DNA of 64,000 nt from Synechococcus lacustris (lineage in GTDB: Bacteria > Cyanobacteriota > Cyanobacteriia > PCC-6307 > Cyanobiaceae): assembly GCA_903943975.1 (NCBI GenBank), contig CAJAQB010000019.1:1-64000 (forward strand), in the 5' to 3' direction. Position 1 is the first letter of the stretch, and every line of letters begins with the position of its first letter. Below, in pieces: positions 43,104 through 50,427 of this stretch. Made by a program: the position numbers and the translations under genes. Below the pieces are notes generated by a model. It ran no database searches, was not told where the DNA came from, and saw only the letters and a program-made list of their open reading frames with translations.

Positions 43104-44285
43104 TCAGCCCAGCCAGTCGAGGTCGGCGATGCCGCGCCGCTGGGCGATTTGCTCCGCTTCGGCCCTGTGGGCGCAGGGGTCTGGCCAGAGTTCGGCCCTC
43201 AGCCCCTGGCGGTGGTGCTGCTGCAGCCGGTCGAGGGCGCCATTTAGCTGTTCCGCCCGGGCAAAGGCCACCAGCCGTTCACTGCCGGCGCCTGCAGGGG
43301 GCAGGCCAGCGCTGGCCTCCAGCAATTGGCGCACCTCCTCCACCGCAAAGCCAAAGCCAACGCCACTGGCGCTGGCATCGTTGGGGCTGAAGCGTTGCAC
43401 CAGCCGGTCGTAGCGGCCGCCGCTGGCGATTGCCACCGGGGCGAATTCGCCCTTGCAAACGAGTTTTAAAACCAGGCCGTCGTAGAGGGCAAACTGTGGT
43501 TGGAAGCTGGGATCCAGCTGCAGGCGGATGCCTTGGCTGCGGGCCTGCTCTGCCACGGAAGCCACCAGCCCCTGGAGGCTGTCAAACAGTTCACTGGGCC
43601 CCACCAGCCCCTCCAACTGCTGCAGCACGCTGGCGGGCTCCCCCCGCAGGTTCAACACGGCCTCTAGCCGCTGCAATTGCCCAGGGCTGAGCGGCAGCTC
43701 CCGCAGGCCGAGCCGGTCGAGGTTGCAGAGGGCCTGGCGACAGGGGCGCTGCAGCTCGGCGGGTAAATCCTCCAGCACCAAGGCCAGCAGGCCCTGGTGT
43801 CCGATCAAGAGCGTGGGCTGTTGCCCTGGGCTGAGGGGCAGGTGGCCGGCGGCATCGAGCAGCAGCCTCAGCAGCTCGGCGTCCCCGGCGCTGGCCGAGG
43901 CCCCCATCAGTTCAACGCCGCTCTGCAGCTGTTCACTAACCCGCGGGTTTTCCCCCTCACGCCTTTCGGCCAGGAAGATCGAGCCGCTGTAGTGCAAGCG
44001 CAGCGGCCTTTGCAACGCCGATAGGCGGGTGCAGGCGGCCCGGGCGATGGAGGCGGTCATCTCCGGCCGCAGGCCGAGGGCCTCATCGGCCACCACCTGC
44101 AGCACATTGCTGGGGTCGATCGCCCCACCGGCCTCGAGGGTGTCGAGGCGCTCAATGCTGGGCGGCATCACCTCGTCGTAGCCCCAGCGGCGATAAACCT
44201 CCGCCAGCCGATCACAGATCCAACGGTTGGCCCCCACGTCTTGGGGCAACAGATCACGGGCGCCGCTGGCGGGCTGCAGGGCCAT
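43104..44285 (-). CDS. hisZ: ATP phosphoribosyltransferase regulatory subunit
   Basis: A 393-aa histidyl-tRNA-synthetase-like protein without the anticodon domain. HisZ pairs with the short HisG to start histidine synthesis. It has GARDLLPQDVGANRWICDRLAE, the class II segment RPEMTASIARAACTRL, motif-2-like YSGSIFLAERREGENPRVSEQLQ, and GGRYDRLVQRFS. The C-terminal portion is short and divergent, as in HisZ rather than HisS. The inositol phosphatase gene lies 26 bp upstream. Confidence 0.93.
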   Translation of the reverse strand: MALQPASGARDLLPQDVGANRWICDRLAEVYRRWGYDEVMPPSIERLDTLEAGGAIDPSNVLQVVADEALGLRPEMTASIARAACTRLSALQRPLRLHYSGSIFLAERREGENPRVSEQLQSGVELMGASASAGDAELLRLLLDAAGHLPLSPGQQPTLLIGHQGLLALVLEDLPAELQRPCRQALCNLDRLGLRELPLSPGQLQRLEAVLNLRGEPASVLQQLEGLVGPSELFDSLQGLVASVAEQARSQGIRLQLDPSFQPQFALYDGLVLKLVCKGEFAPVAIASGGRYDRLVQRFSPNDASASGVGFGFAVEEVRQLLEASAGLPPAGAGSERLVAFARAEQLNGALDRLQQHHRQGLRAELWPDPCAHRAEAEQIAQRRGIADLDWLG

Positions 44286-44311
44286 GGACCTGGCTCAAGG
44301 TTCGCCGAATC

Positions 44312-45130
44312 CTATGGAGCGGCGTTGTAGATGGCCGCTGGCATCGGTTTGCAACTGGCAATCCCCTCCAGCAGCGGTTGGCGCAGGGCTGGGGTGCAGG
44401 CCACCAGTCGGCCGCTGCGCAGCTCCAGGGGGCCGCCGCCGTAGTCGCATACCGTTCCCCCCGCCGCTAGCACCAGGGCCACCCCCGCGGCCAGGTCCCA
44501 GGGCTGTAGGCCCCTTTCCCAGTAGCCATCGAGGCGACCGGCGGCCACAAAGGCCAGGTCGAGGGCCGCCGACCCACCGCGGCGCACCCCATGGCAACGG
44601 TGCGAAAAGTGGCAGAACTCGGTGTAGTTGTTGTCGAGGGTTTCGCAGCGGTCGTAGGCAAAGCCGGTAACCAAGAGCGCATCGGCCAATTGCTGGCAGC
44701 CCGACACCTTTAGGGGTTCGCCGTTGCAGAAGGCGCCGAGGCCGATGCCACCGCTGTATTGCTGTTGAAGCCCTGGGGCGTCAATGGCCCCAAGCAGGGG
44801 TTCACCCCGGTGCAGCAGCCCCACGGAGCAGGCAAACAGCGGAAAGCCATGGGCGTAGTTGGTGGTGCCATCGAGGGGATCCACACACCACTGCCATTCC
44901 CCCGCTGGCCCCTGCAGCCCGCTTTCCTCAGCCAACACGCCGATCTCCGGGGTGGCTTGCTGCAGCACCGCCAGCACCGCCGCTTCGGCGGCGAGGTCTG
45001 CTTCGGTGACCAGGTCCCCCGGCCGTCCCTTGCTGCGCACATTCAGCAGTTGGCCCCAGTGGGCGCCCAGGGCAGCGCCCCCTGCCGCCGCCGCCCGGCG
45101 GGCAACGGCCAGTAATTCTTGATGGTTCAT
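44312..45130 (-). CDS. Inositol-monophosphatase-family phosphatase
   Basis: A 272-aa Mg-dependent sugar phosphatase of the IMPase/SuhB group. Metal-site motifs: GDLVTEADLAAE, EESGLQG (Glu), VDPLDGTTNYAHGFP and QPWDLAAGVALVLAAGG. The exact substrate may be inositol phosphate, histidinol phosphate (some family members serve as HisN) or another sugar phosphate. Location beside hisZ makes a histidinol-phosphatase role worth considering, but no residue proves it. The 2Fe-2S ferredoxin gene ends 4 bp before its start region. Confidence 0.88.
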   Translation of the reverse strand: MNHQELLAVARRAAAAGGAALGAHWGQLLNVRSKGRPGDLVTEADLAAEAAVLAVLQQATPEIGVLAEESGLQGPAGEWQWCVDPLDGTTNYAHGFPLFACSVGLLHRGEPLLGAIDAPGLQQQYSGGIGLGAFCNGEPLKVSGCQQLADALLVTGFAYDRCETLDNNYTEFCHFSHRCHGVRRGGSAALDLAFVAAGRLDGYWERGLQPWDLAAGVALVLAAGGTVCDYGGGPLELRSGRLVACTPALRQPLLEGIASCKPMPAAIYNAAP

Positions 45131-45134
45131 CGCT

Positions 45135-45503
45135 TCAATCCTCGTCCAGGGGCAGGGCCTTGCGCACCCGGCCCCGGGCAAAGGCGTTACCAAACTGGAG
45201 CATGTAGACCTCGTCCTCCTCCTGGGTTTCCACCTCGAGGGGGCCCAGCACCCGGGCCACGCAGAGCAGGCCATAGCCCTTGTTGCGCAGGTCTTTTGAG
45301 AGGCCGAGGGCCTCCTTCTGGTCGAGGCTGCCCTCCAGCACTCGCACGGCACAGGCGGTGCAGCAACCATTGCGGCAGCTGAAGGGCAGCGGCGTACCCA
45401 GGCTTTCAAAGCCCTGGAGCACGTAGTCGCCCTCCTCCAGCTCAGCGCTGTGGGTGAGGCCGCTTTGGCGGTCGTGAACCGTGACCCGATGACGAACGCT
45501 CAT
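45135..45503 (-). CDS. Plant-type [2Fe-2S] ferredoxin
   Basis: A 122-aa ferredoxin-fold protein. The cluster motif C-x4-C-x2-C is seen as CRNGCCTAC with the fourth Cys in GLLCVARVLG. Compared with photosynthetic PetF it is longer at the C-terminus (EDEVYMLQFGNAFARGRVRK) and has a divergent loop, so it is likely a specialised ferredoxin. The start at 45503 fits the fold; longer upstream frames run into the tRNA-Ser gene. Confidence 0.88.
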   Translation of the reverse strand: MSVRHRVTVHDRQSGLTHSAELEEGDYVLQGFESLGTPLPFSCRNGCCTACAVRVLEGSLDQKEALGLSKDLRNKGYGLLCVARVLGPLEVETQEEDEVYMLQFGNAFARGRVRKALPLDED

Positions 45504-45562
45504 GGAAAAGGGCAAAGGGGTGGAACTGCTAGGTTGCCAGTTGCCCAACGGCGTTGGGCAAG

Positions 45563-45649
45563 GGAGAGGTGGCCGAGTGGTCGAAGGCGCAGCACTGGAA
45601 ATGCTGTATAGGGGCAACTCTATCGAGGGTTCGAATCCCTCCCTCTCCG
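45563..45649 (+). tRNA. trnS-GGA: tRNA-Ser (anticodon GGA)
   Basis: An 87-nt class II tRNA. The acceptor stem GGAGAGG (45563-45569) pairs with CCTCTCC (45642-45648), with discriminator G at 45649. The anticodon loop CTGGAAA (45595-45601) holds GGA, flanked by CAGCA/TGCTG. A long variable arm and GGTTCGAATCC T-arm are present. The CCA is not encoded. A T-run follows at once and can end the transcript. Confidence 0.97.
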
Positions 45650-45734
45650 TTTTTTTCTAACAACTGAATAAAGCCAGCAGCCAGCAGCTTTGGCGAGTTA
45701 ATCTCGGCGCCGTCAGCGTGCCCCAGCAACCTGC

Positions 45735-46448
45735 ATGGACCTAGCTAAGCCCAGCACAGCCGCCAACCTTGAAGCTGCCTTTGGCGGTGAAAGCATGGCA
45801 AATCGCAAATATTTATTCTTTGCTGATGTGGCTAAGACCCTTGGCAACGGCGATCTAGCTAAATTATTTAGAGACACGGCCAACCAGGAAACGGAGCATG
45901 CCTTCGCCCATTTCCGTTTGTTGCATCCGGAACTGGTGATTGAGGATCCCAGCAGCCTTAGCGATGAACAGAAGCAATCGATTTTGGCCCGCTGCCTGCA
46001 ACTGGCCATCGAAGGTGAAACCTACGAATACACCACGATGTATCCGCAGTTTGCTGCGGCTGCCCGTGGGGATGAGGATGCCTCAGCTGCGGCTGAATTC
46101 CAAAGCCAAACCGATGAATCCCTAGAGCATGCAACGCTCTTTAAAAAAGCCGCCAGCACCTTTGGCTTCCTGGAGCCAGTGGAGCACCACCATGCCGACC
46201 GTTACAACATCGCCCTTGAGCAGTTGCAGGGCAAAGGCACCGCCGGCGAGTCCCCTGAGCCAGTGCCCGGCAAGTGGATCTGCAAATTTTGCTCAATGAT
46301 TTATGACCCCGCCCAGGGGGACCCTGATTCGGGAATCATTGCCGGCACCGCATTTGAGGCAATTCCAGATGATTGGAAATGCCCTATCTGCGGCACCCGC
46401 AAGGCTAACTTCGTACCTTATCGTGAGCCTGAACTACTAGCCAAATAA
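45735..46448 (+). CDS. Rubrerythrin with C-terminal rubredoxin domain
   Basis: A 237-aa di-iron peroxidase. The ferritin-like part (residues about 5-165) has the ligand motifs ANRKYLFFADVAK, NQETEHAFAHF, EGETYEYTTMYPQF and SLEHATLFKKA. The rubredoxin domain (about 185-230) has CKFCSMIYDP and CPICGTRK, giving a FeCys4 site. It removes hydrogen peroxide using electrons passed through the rubredoxin domain. It stands alone between tRNA-Ser and the pst cluster. Confidence 0.94.
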   Translation: MDLAKPSTAANLEAAFGGESMANRKYLFFADVAKTLGNGDLAKLFRDTANQETEHAFAHFRLLHPELVIEDPSSLSDEQKQSILARCLQLAIEGETYEYTTMYPQFAAAARGDEDASAAAEFQSQTDESLEHATLFKKAASTFGFLEPVEHHHADRYNIALEQLQGKGTAGESPEPVPGKWICKFCSMIYDPAQGDPDSGIIAGTAFEAIPDDWKCPICGTRKANFVPYREPELLAK

Positions 46449-46464
46449 TTGGCTGGCTAAATGA

Positions 46465-47280
46465 TCAACCGAAACGGCCACTCACGTATTCCTGGGTGGC
46501 CTGCTGTTGGGGGTTGTTAAAGATGTTGGCAGTTTCGTCGTATTCCACCAAATAACCCACCTTGCCACTGCCCCCTTCCACTGCCACGGCGTTGTAGAAG
46601 GCGGTCATGTCTGAAACCCGCACAGCCTGTTGCATGTTGTGGGTAACAATCACAATTGTGAACTCCTTCTTGAGTTCGTGCATCGTTTCTTCCACCTTGA
46701 GGGTGGAGATCGGATCGAGGGCTGAACAGGGTTCGTCCATCAGGATCACATCCGGTTGCACGGCAATGGTGCGGGCGATGCAGAGCCGTTGCTGCTGACC
46801 CCCGGAGAGTGAATAACCGCTCTCGTTGAGCTTGTCCTTGCACTCATCCCACACGGCGGCCCGGCGCAGGGACCTTTCCACCAGTTCGTCCATGTCGCCG
46901 CTGTAGCCGTTGATCCGGGCCCCAAAGGCGATGTTTTCGTAGATCGACTTGGGGAAGGGATTTGGGCGTTGGAAGACCATGCCGATCCGGCGGCGCACTT
47001 CCACCGGGTCCACGTTGGGGGCGTAGAGATCCTGGCCTTCGTAAACGATCCGTCCCTTGAGGCCAAAACTGGGGATGAGATCGTTCATCCGGTTGAAACA
47101 GCGCAGCACCGTGCTTTTGCCGCAGCCGGAGGGGCCAATGAAGGCAGTCACCTTGCCCCGGGGGAGCTCCAGGTAGACGTTCCTGACCGCTTCAAAGGCG
47201 CCGTAGCTGATCGTCACGTCCTCGCAGGTGATAGCCACCTGGTCGTCGGGCAGGTTGGCGCTGTGGGAGGAAAGGGTCAT
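46465..47280 (-). CDS. pstB: Phosphate ABC transporter ATPase PstB
   Basis: ATP-binding subunit that powers phosphate import through PstA and PstC. The 271-aa protein has Walker [10 protein letters not shown], the PstB-typical Q-loop region [19 protein letters not shown], signature [13 protein letters not shown] and Walker [14 protein letters not shown]. Start at 47280 ([13 protein letters not shown]) is chosen; an extra 13 residues from 47319 are possible. It is the last gene of the pstSCAB cluster, 51 bp after pstA. Confidence 0.96.
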   Translation of the reverse strand: MTLSSHSANLPDDQVAITCEDVTISYGAFEAVRNVYLELPRGKVTAFIGPSGCGKSTVLRCFNRMNDLIPSFGLKGRIVYEGQDLYAPNVDPVEVRRRIGMVFQRPNPFPKSIYENIAFGARINGYSGDMDELVERSLRRAAVWDECKDKLNESGYSLSGGQQQRLCIARTIAVQPDVILMDEPCSALDPISTLKVEETMHELKKEFTIVIVTHNMQQAVRVSDMTAFYNAVAVEGGSGKVGYLVEYDETANIFNNPQQQATQEYVSGRFG

Positions 47281-47331
47281 CGGTACGGGGAGGGAGGTAA
47301 CTCCTGATGGGAACATCATCGCAGAACAGGC

Positions 47332-48222
47332 TTAACGTTGGGCAAAGCCTGAGATCCAGCGGGCCAGCAGGTTCATGGCCAGGATCAGAATTACAAGTAC
47401 AAACGAGGCGGCCCAGGCCAGGGTTACCTGGGCGTCGTAGGGCATTATCGCAAAGTTGTAGATCAGCACCGACATGGTGGCGATCGGCTTGAAAACTCCC
47501 TCTGGCCAGAAGGGGGAAAACAGGGCGGTAAAGATAAGCGGAGCCGTTTCGCCTGCGGAACGGGCGATGGCCAGCACCACGCCGGTGGCAATTGGGGCCA
47601 CGGCAGAAGGCAAGACCACCTTCATGGTGGTGACAAATTTGGAGGCGCCAACGCCAAGGGAACCCCAACGCAGCTCCTGGGGCACAAGCTTGAGACCTTC
47701 GTCAGTGGTTTTGATGATCGTGGGCAGCATCAACACTGAGAGGGCAAGGCCTCCAGCCACCGCCGAATAGCTGTTGCCAAACAGAATTCGGGTGGCCACG
47801 ATCAGGCCGTAAATAAATACCCCGGCGATAATCGAGGGCACCCCGGCCAACACATTTGTACCAAAACGCACAAAGGCAGAGAACTTGTTGTTGCCGCTGT
47901 ATTCGGCGAGATAGATGCCGCCTCCCACCCCCACCGGGATTGAAAACAGGCAGGAAATACCTGTTACCAGCAGGGTGCCAATTAGGGCATTGCCAATACC
48001 ACCGCCCTCAAGGCCAGGGGGAGGGGGCAGCTCAAAAAACATCATCGGCCGGATCACCGATATGCCCTTGAACAGCACAAATGCAAGGACTGCAATTAAA
48101 GGAACAACCGCAATTAGGCTAAATAAGCCGGCAATTCCTGTGAGCAGCTTGTTGCCGCGATTGCGCAACAAATGTGGCTTGAATTTGAGATCGGGTTTGG
48201 CGGGAAGGAAGCTGGAAGTCAT
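47332..48222 (-). CDS. pstA: Phosphate ABC transporter permease PstA
   Basis: A 296-aa inner-membrane permease with six helices; together with PstC it forms the phosphate channel. Recognisable: GIGNALIGTLLVTGISCLFS, GGIYLAEYSGNNKF, VPSIIAGVFIYGLIV and the coupling helix VPQELRWGSLGVGASKFVTT. It lies 4 bp after the pstC stop. Confidence 0.96.
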   Translation of the reverse strand: MTSSFLPAKPDLKFKPHLLRNRGNKLLTGIAGLFSLIAVVPLIAVLAFVLFKGISVIRPMMFFELPPPPGLEGGGIGNALIGTLLVTGISCLFSIPVGVGGGIYLAEYSGNNKFSAFVRFGTNVLAGVPSIIAGVFIYGLIVATRILFGNSYSAVAGGLALSVLMLPTIIKTTDEGLKLVPQELRWGSLGVGASKFVTTMKVVLPSAVAPIATGVVLAIARSAGETAPLIFTALFSPFWPEGVFKPIATMSVLIYNFAIMPYDAQVTLAWAASFVLVILILAMNLLARWISGFAQR

Positions 48223-48226
48223 GGGA

Positions 48227-49183
48227 TCAATCGTATTTGAGACTGAGATTTTTAACTATCCACTGGGCAAGTACGTTGACTATGAAGGTGATGATCATCA
48301 ACACCAATGCCGCATACATCAACGCAGAAACCTGTAAGCCATCAGCTTCGCCAAATTGGTTTGCAAGCAATGCCGATATGGTATTGGCTGGGGCAAACCA
48401 AGAGAAACTGAAGTTATTGGAATTACCGATGATCATCGTTACGGCCATCGTTTCACCCATGGCCCTTCCCAGGGCAAGCATGATTCCGCCGATTATTCCG
48501 GAAATTGCCGCTGGCAGCAGCACCTGAAAAATCGCGGTCCAGCGGGTTGTACCCACCCCATAGGCGGCCTGGCGCAGGTCTGGGGGAACCTGGTTGAGGG
48601 AGTCGCGGCTGATGGCGGTGATGATCGGCAGCAACATGATCACTAGGATTAGCACCGCTGGCATCATCCCGGGGCCGGTGGGTACGGTGCTGAAGAAAGG
48701 TATCCAGCCAAAATATTGATTGATAATTTGTAGAATCGGCCTAGCAAAAGGTTCAAGTACGAAGATCGCCCACAGGCCCAGTACCACAGAGGGAATTGCC
48801 GCCAGCAATTCGACCATGTTTGATATCACTGCTCGTATTCTGGTATCTATGAAATCTTCCGTGAGGAAAATGGCGGAGCCTATTCCAAGTGGCACTGCTA
48901 ACAAGAGGGCCAGGAATGAGCTGAGCAGGGTGCCGTAGATCGAAGTGAAGGCACCAAACTGATCGGTGTTGGGGTCCCACTTCGAATTCACTAGGAAGCT
49001 GAGGCCAAATTTGCCCAGGGCCTCCCGGGATTCCATGAAGACAACCAGAAAAATCGCCAGCAGGATCAAACCCACCAAGGCGGCCAGCACCGTCACCAGA
49101 ATCTTGAAGCTGCCATCCACCAGCTTTTCGCTGGGGGGCCGGTGTCTGAGTTTATAGAGAGCGTCTGAACCAGATGCCGTCAT
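48227..49183 (-). CDS. pstC: Phosphate ABC transporter permease PstC
   Basis: A 318-aa permease, partner of PstA. Visible: a cytosolic start ending in the first helix, GIGSAIFLTEDFIDTRIRAV, ELLAAIPSVVLGLWAIFVL, and the coupling segment VPPDLRQAAYGVGTTRWTAI. It follows pstS after 126 bp that contain a terminator-like hairpin, and pstA follows 4 bp later. Confidence 0.96.
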   Translation of the reverse strand: MTASGSDALYKLRHRPPSEKLVDGSFKILVTVLAALVGLILLAIFLVVFMESREALGKFGLSFLVNSKWDPNTDQFGAFTSIYGTLLSSFLALLLAVPLGIGSAIFLTEDFIDTRIRAVISNMVELLAAIPSVVLGLWAIFVLEPFARPILQIINQYFGWIPFFSTVPTGPGMMPAVLILVIMLLPIITAISRDSLNQVPPDLRQAAYGVGTTRWTAIFQVLLPAAISGIIGGIMLALGRAMGETMAVTMIIGNSNNFSFSWFAPANTISALLANQFGEADGLQVSALMYAALVLMIITFIVNVLAQWIVKNLSLKYD

Positions 49184-49241
49184 GCTTGGGGGTTGCGGTC
49201 AGGGCCGCAGCTTAGGAAATGGTTGCTTGGGAAACTGAAAA

Positions 49242-49271
49242 TAAAAAAGGGGGAAAACTAAATCTCCCCCA
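49242..49271 (-). terminator. Terminator/attenuator behind pstS
   Basis: On the minus strand, GGGGG (49270-49266) and CCCCC (49253-49249) form a stem with flanking A/T pairs, then a T6 run (49248-49243). It stands 38 bases after the pstS stop. It would let pstS be made in excess over pstCAB, as is usual for binding proteins. Confidence 0.7.
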
Positions 49272-49309
49272 TGGATTGATATCTGAACGACCCTTGGCCG
49301 TTCAATCTA

Positions 49310-50296
49310 TCACTTGCCGACTTGCTTAACAGCAGCCAGGGACTTGGCCTGGATGCTGGCGGGTAGGGGCACATAGCCGAGGTCATCGGCTTGAGCTTGG
49401 GAAGCCTTGCTCAACATGAAGTTGAAGGCCTTTTGCAGGTCGTCGGTTTTGTCGCCGTTGCCGCTCTTGTAGGCCAGCACCCAGGTGAGGGTTACCAGCG
49501 GATAGGCGCCAGCGCCGTGGGGGTTGGTGGCCTCACCAGCCAGGTTGGAATTAAGACGTATGCCAGCCAGGCCAGCGGCACCGGAGGCTGCTGTGGGCTT
49601 GGTGAACTGGCCAGATTTGTTCTGGATGGCGGCGGCCTTGAGGGCGCCCTTCACGAACGACTGGTTCACATAGCCAATCGAGCCGACGGTGTTCTGCAGA
49701 ACGCTGGCAACGCCGTCGTTGCCCTTGCCGCCCACACCCACGGGCCACTGCACGGTCTTACCGGTGCCGAGTTCCTTCTTGAATTCAGCAGACCAATCGC
49801 TCAGGGCGTTGGTGAAGGCATAGGTGGTGCCGGAACCGTCGGAACGGTGGGCCACCGAGATCGGGCCAGGGGCGCACTGGAGTTCCTTCCAATCCTTGAT
49901 GTTGCCAAGGAAGATGCCAGCCACCTGTTTCTGGGTGAGCTTCAGGTCGCAACCGGGCTTGTTGTAGGCCACGGCAATTGAGCCACCCACCATGGGGATT
50001 TGCAGCACACCCTTGCTCACCTTGGCGGCTTCGGCGGGATCAATGGGGTCATCAGTGGCGCCGAAATCAACGGTGCCGGCTTGGAACTGGCGGATGCCAG
50101 CGCCGGAGCCCACGGCTTGGTAGTTCACCTGGGGACCTTTCTTGCCGGCCAGGTCGGAGAACCACTTTTGGTAGATCGGAGCCGGGAAGGTGGCGCCTGC
50201 ACCGTTGAGTGTGGTTTGGGCCACTACGGGGGCGATGGCGGCGGTGCTAAGAGCCCCAAGGGCGCACAGAGCGAAAGCCTTCTTGGCGACGGGCAT
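49310..50296 (-). CDS. pstS: Periplasmic phosphate-binding protein PstS
   Basis: A 328-aa exported binding protein that captures phosphate for PstCAB. The signal peptide is at residues 1-27 (FALCALGALSTAAIAPVVAQ). TTLNGAGATFPAPIYQKWF begins the mature part, and the phosphate site includes GSGAGIRQFQ, DFGATDDPID and HRSDGSGTTYAFT. It is first in the cluster, divergent from dnaK. An 11-bp phased repeat lies directly before the start. Confidence 0.97.
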   Translation of the reverse strand: MPVAKKAFALCALGALSTAAIAPVVAQTTLNGAGATFPAPIYQKWFSDLAGKKGPQVNYQAVGSGAGIRQFQAGTVDFGATDDPIDPAEAAKVSKGVLQIPMVGGSIAVAYNKPGCDLKLTQKQVAGIFLGNIKDWKELQCAPGPISVAHRSDGSGTTYAFTNALSDWSAEFKKELGTGKTVQWPVGVGGKGNDGVASVLQNTVGSIGYVNQSFVKGALKAAAIQNKSGQFTKPTAASGAAGLAGIRLNSNLAGEATNPHGAGAYPLVTLTWVLAYKSGNGDKTDDLQKAFNFMLSKASQAQADDLGYVPLPASIQAKSLAAVKQVGK

Positions 50297-50301
50297 GGGA
50301 A

Positions 50302-50346
50302 GCCGGTGTTGAGACGTCGCTCAGTTCATAGTCAGCGTTTATTAAG
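50302..50346 (-). promoter_or_regulatory. Possible Pho box (11-bp phased repeat) before pstS
   Basis: Read on the minus strand, five CT-starting units follow each other at exactly 11-bp steps: CTTAATAA, CTGACTAT, CTGAGCGA, CTCAACAC and CTTCCC, starting at 50346, 50335, 50324, 50313 and 50302. PhoB-type boxes are 11-bp direct repeats, and cyanobacterial ones are described as CTTAACCT-like. Only the first unit is close to that, and the array sits unusually near the start codon. Confidence 0.4.
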
Positions 50347-50427
50347 CGGAAGTTATCCCTGCCCCCGGGGTCAGGCCCTGGCAAGGGCCAAAGGGACCGT
50401 TACCGTTAACGACATTTGCTTGGCTCC

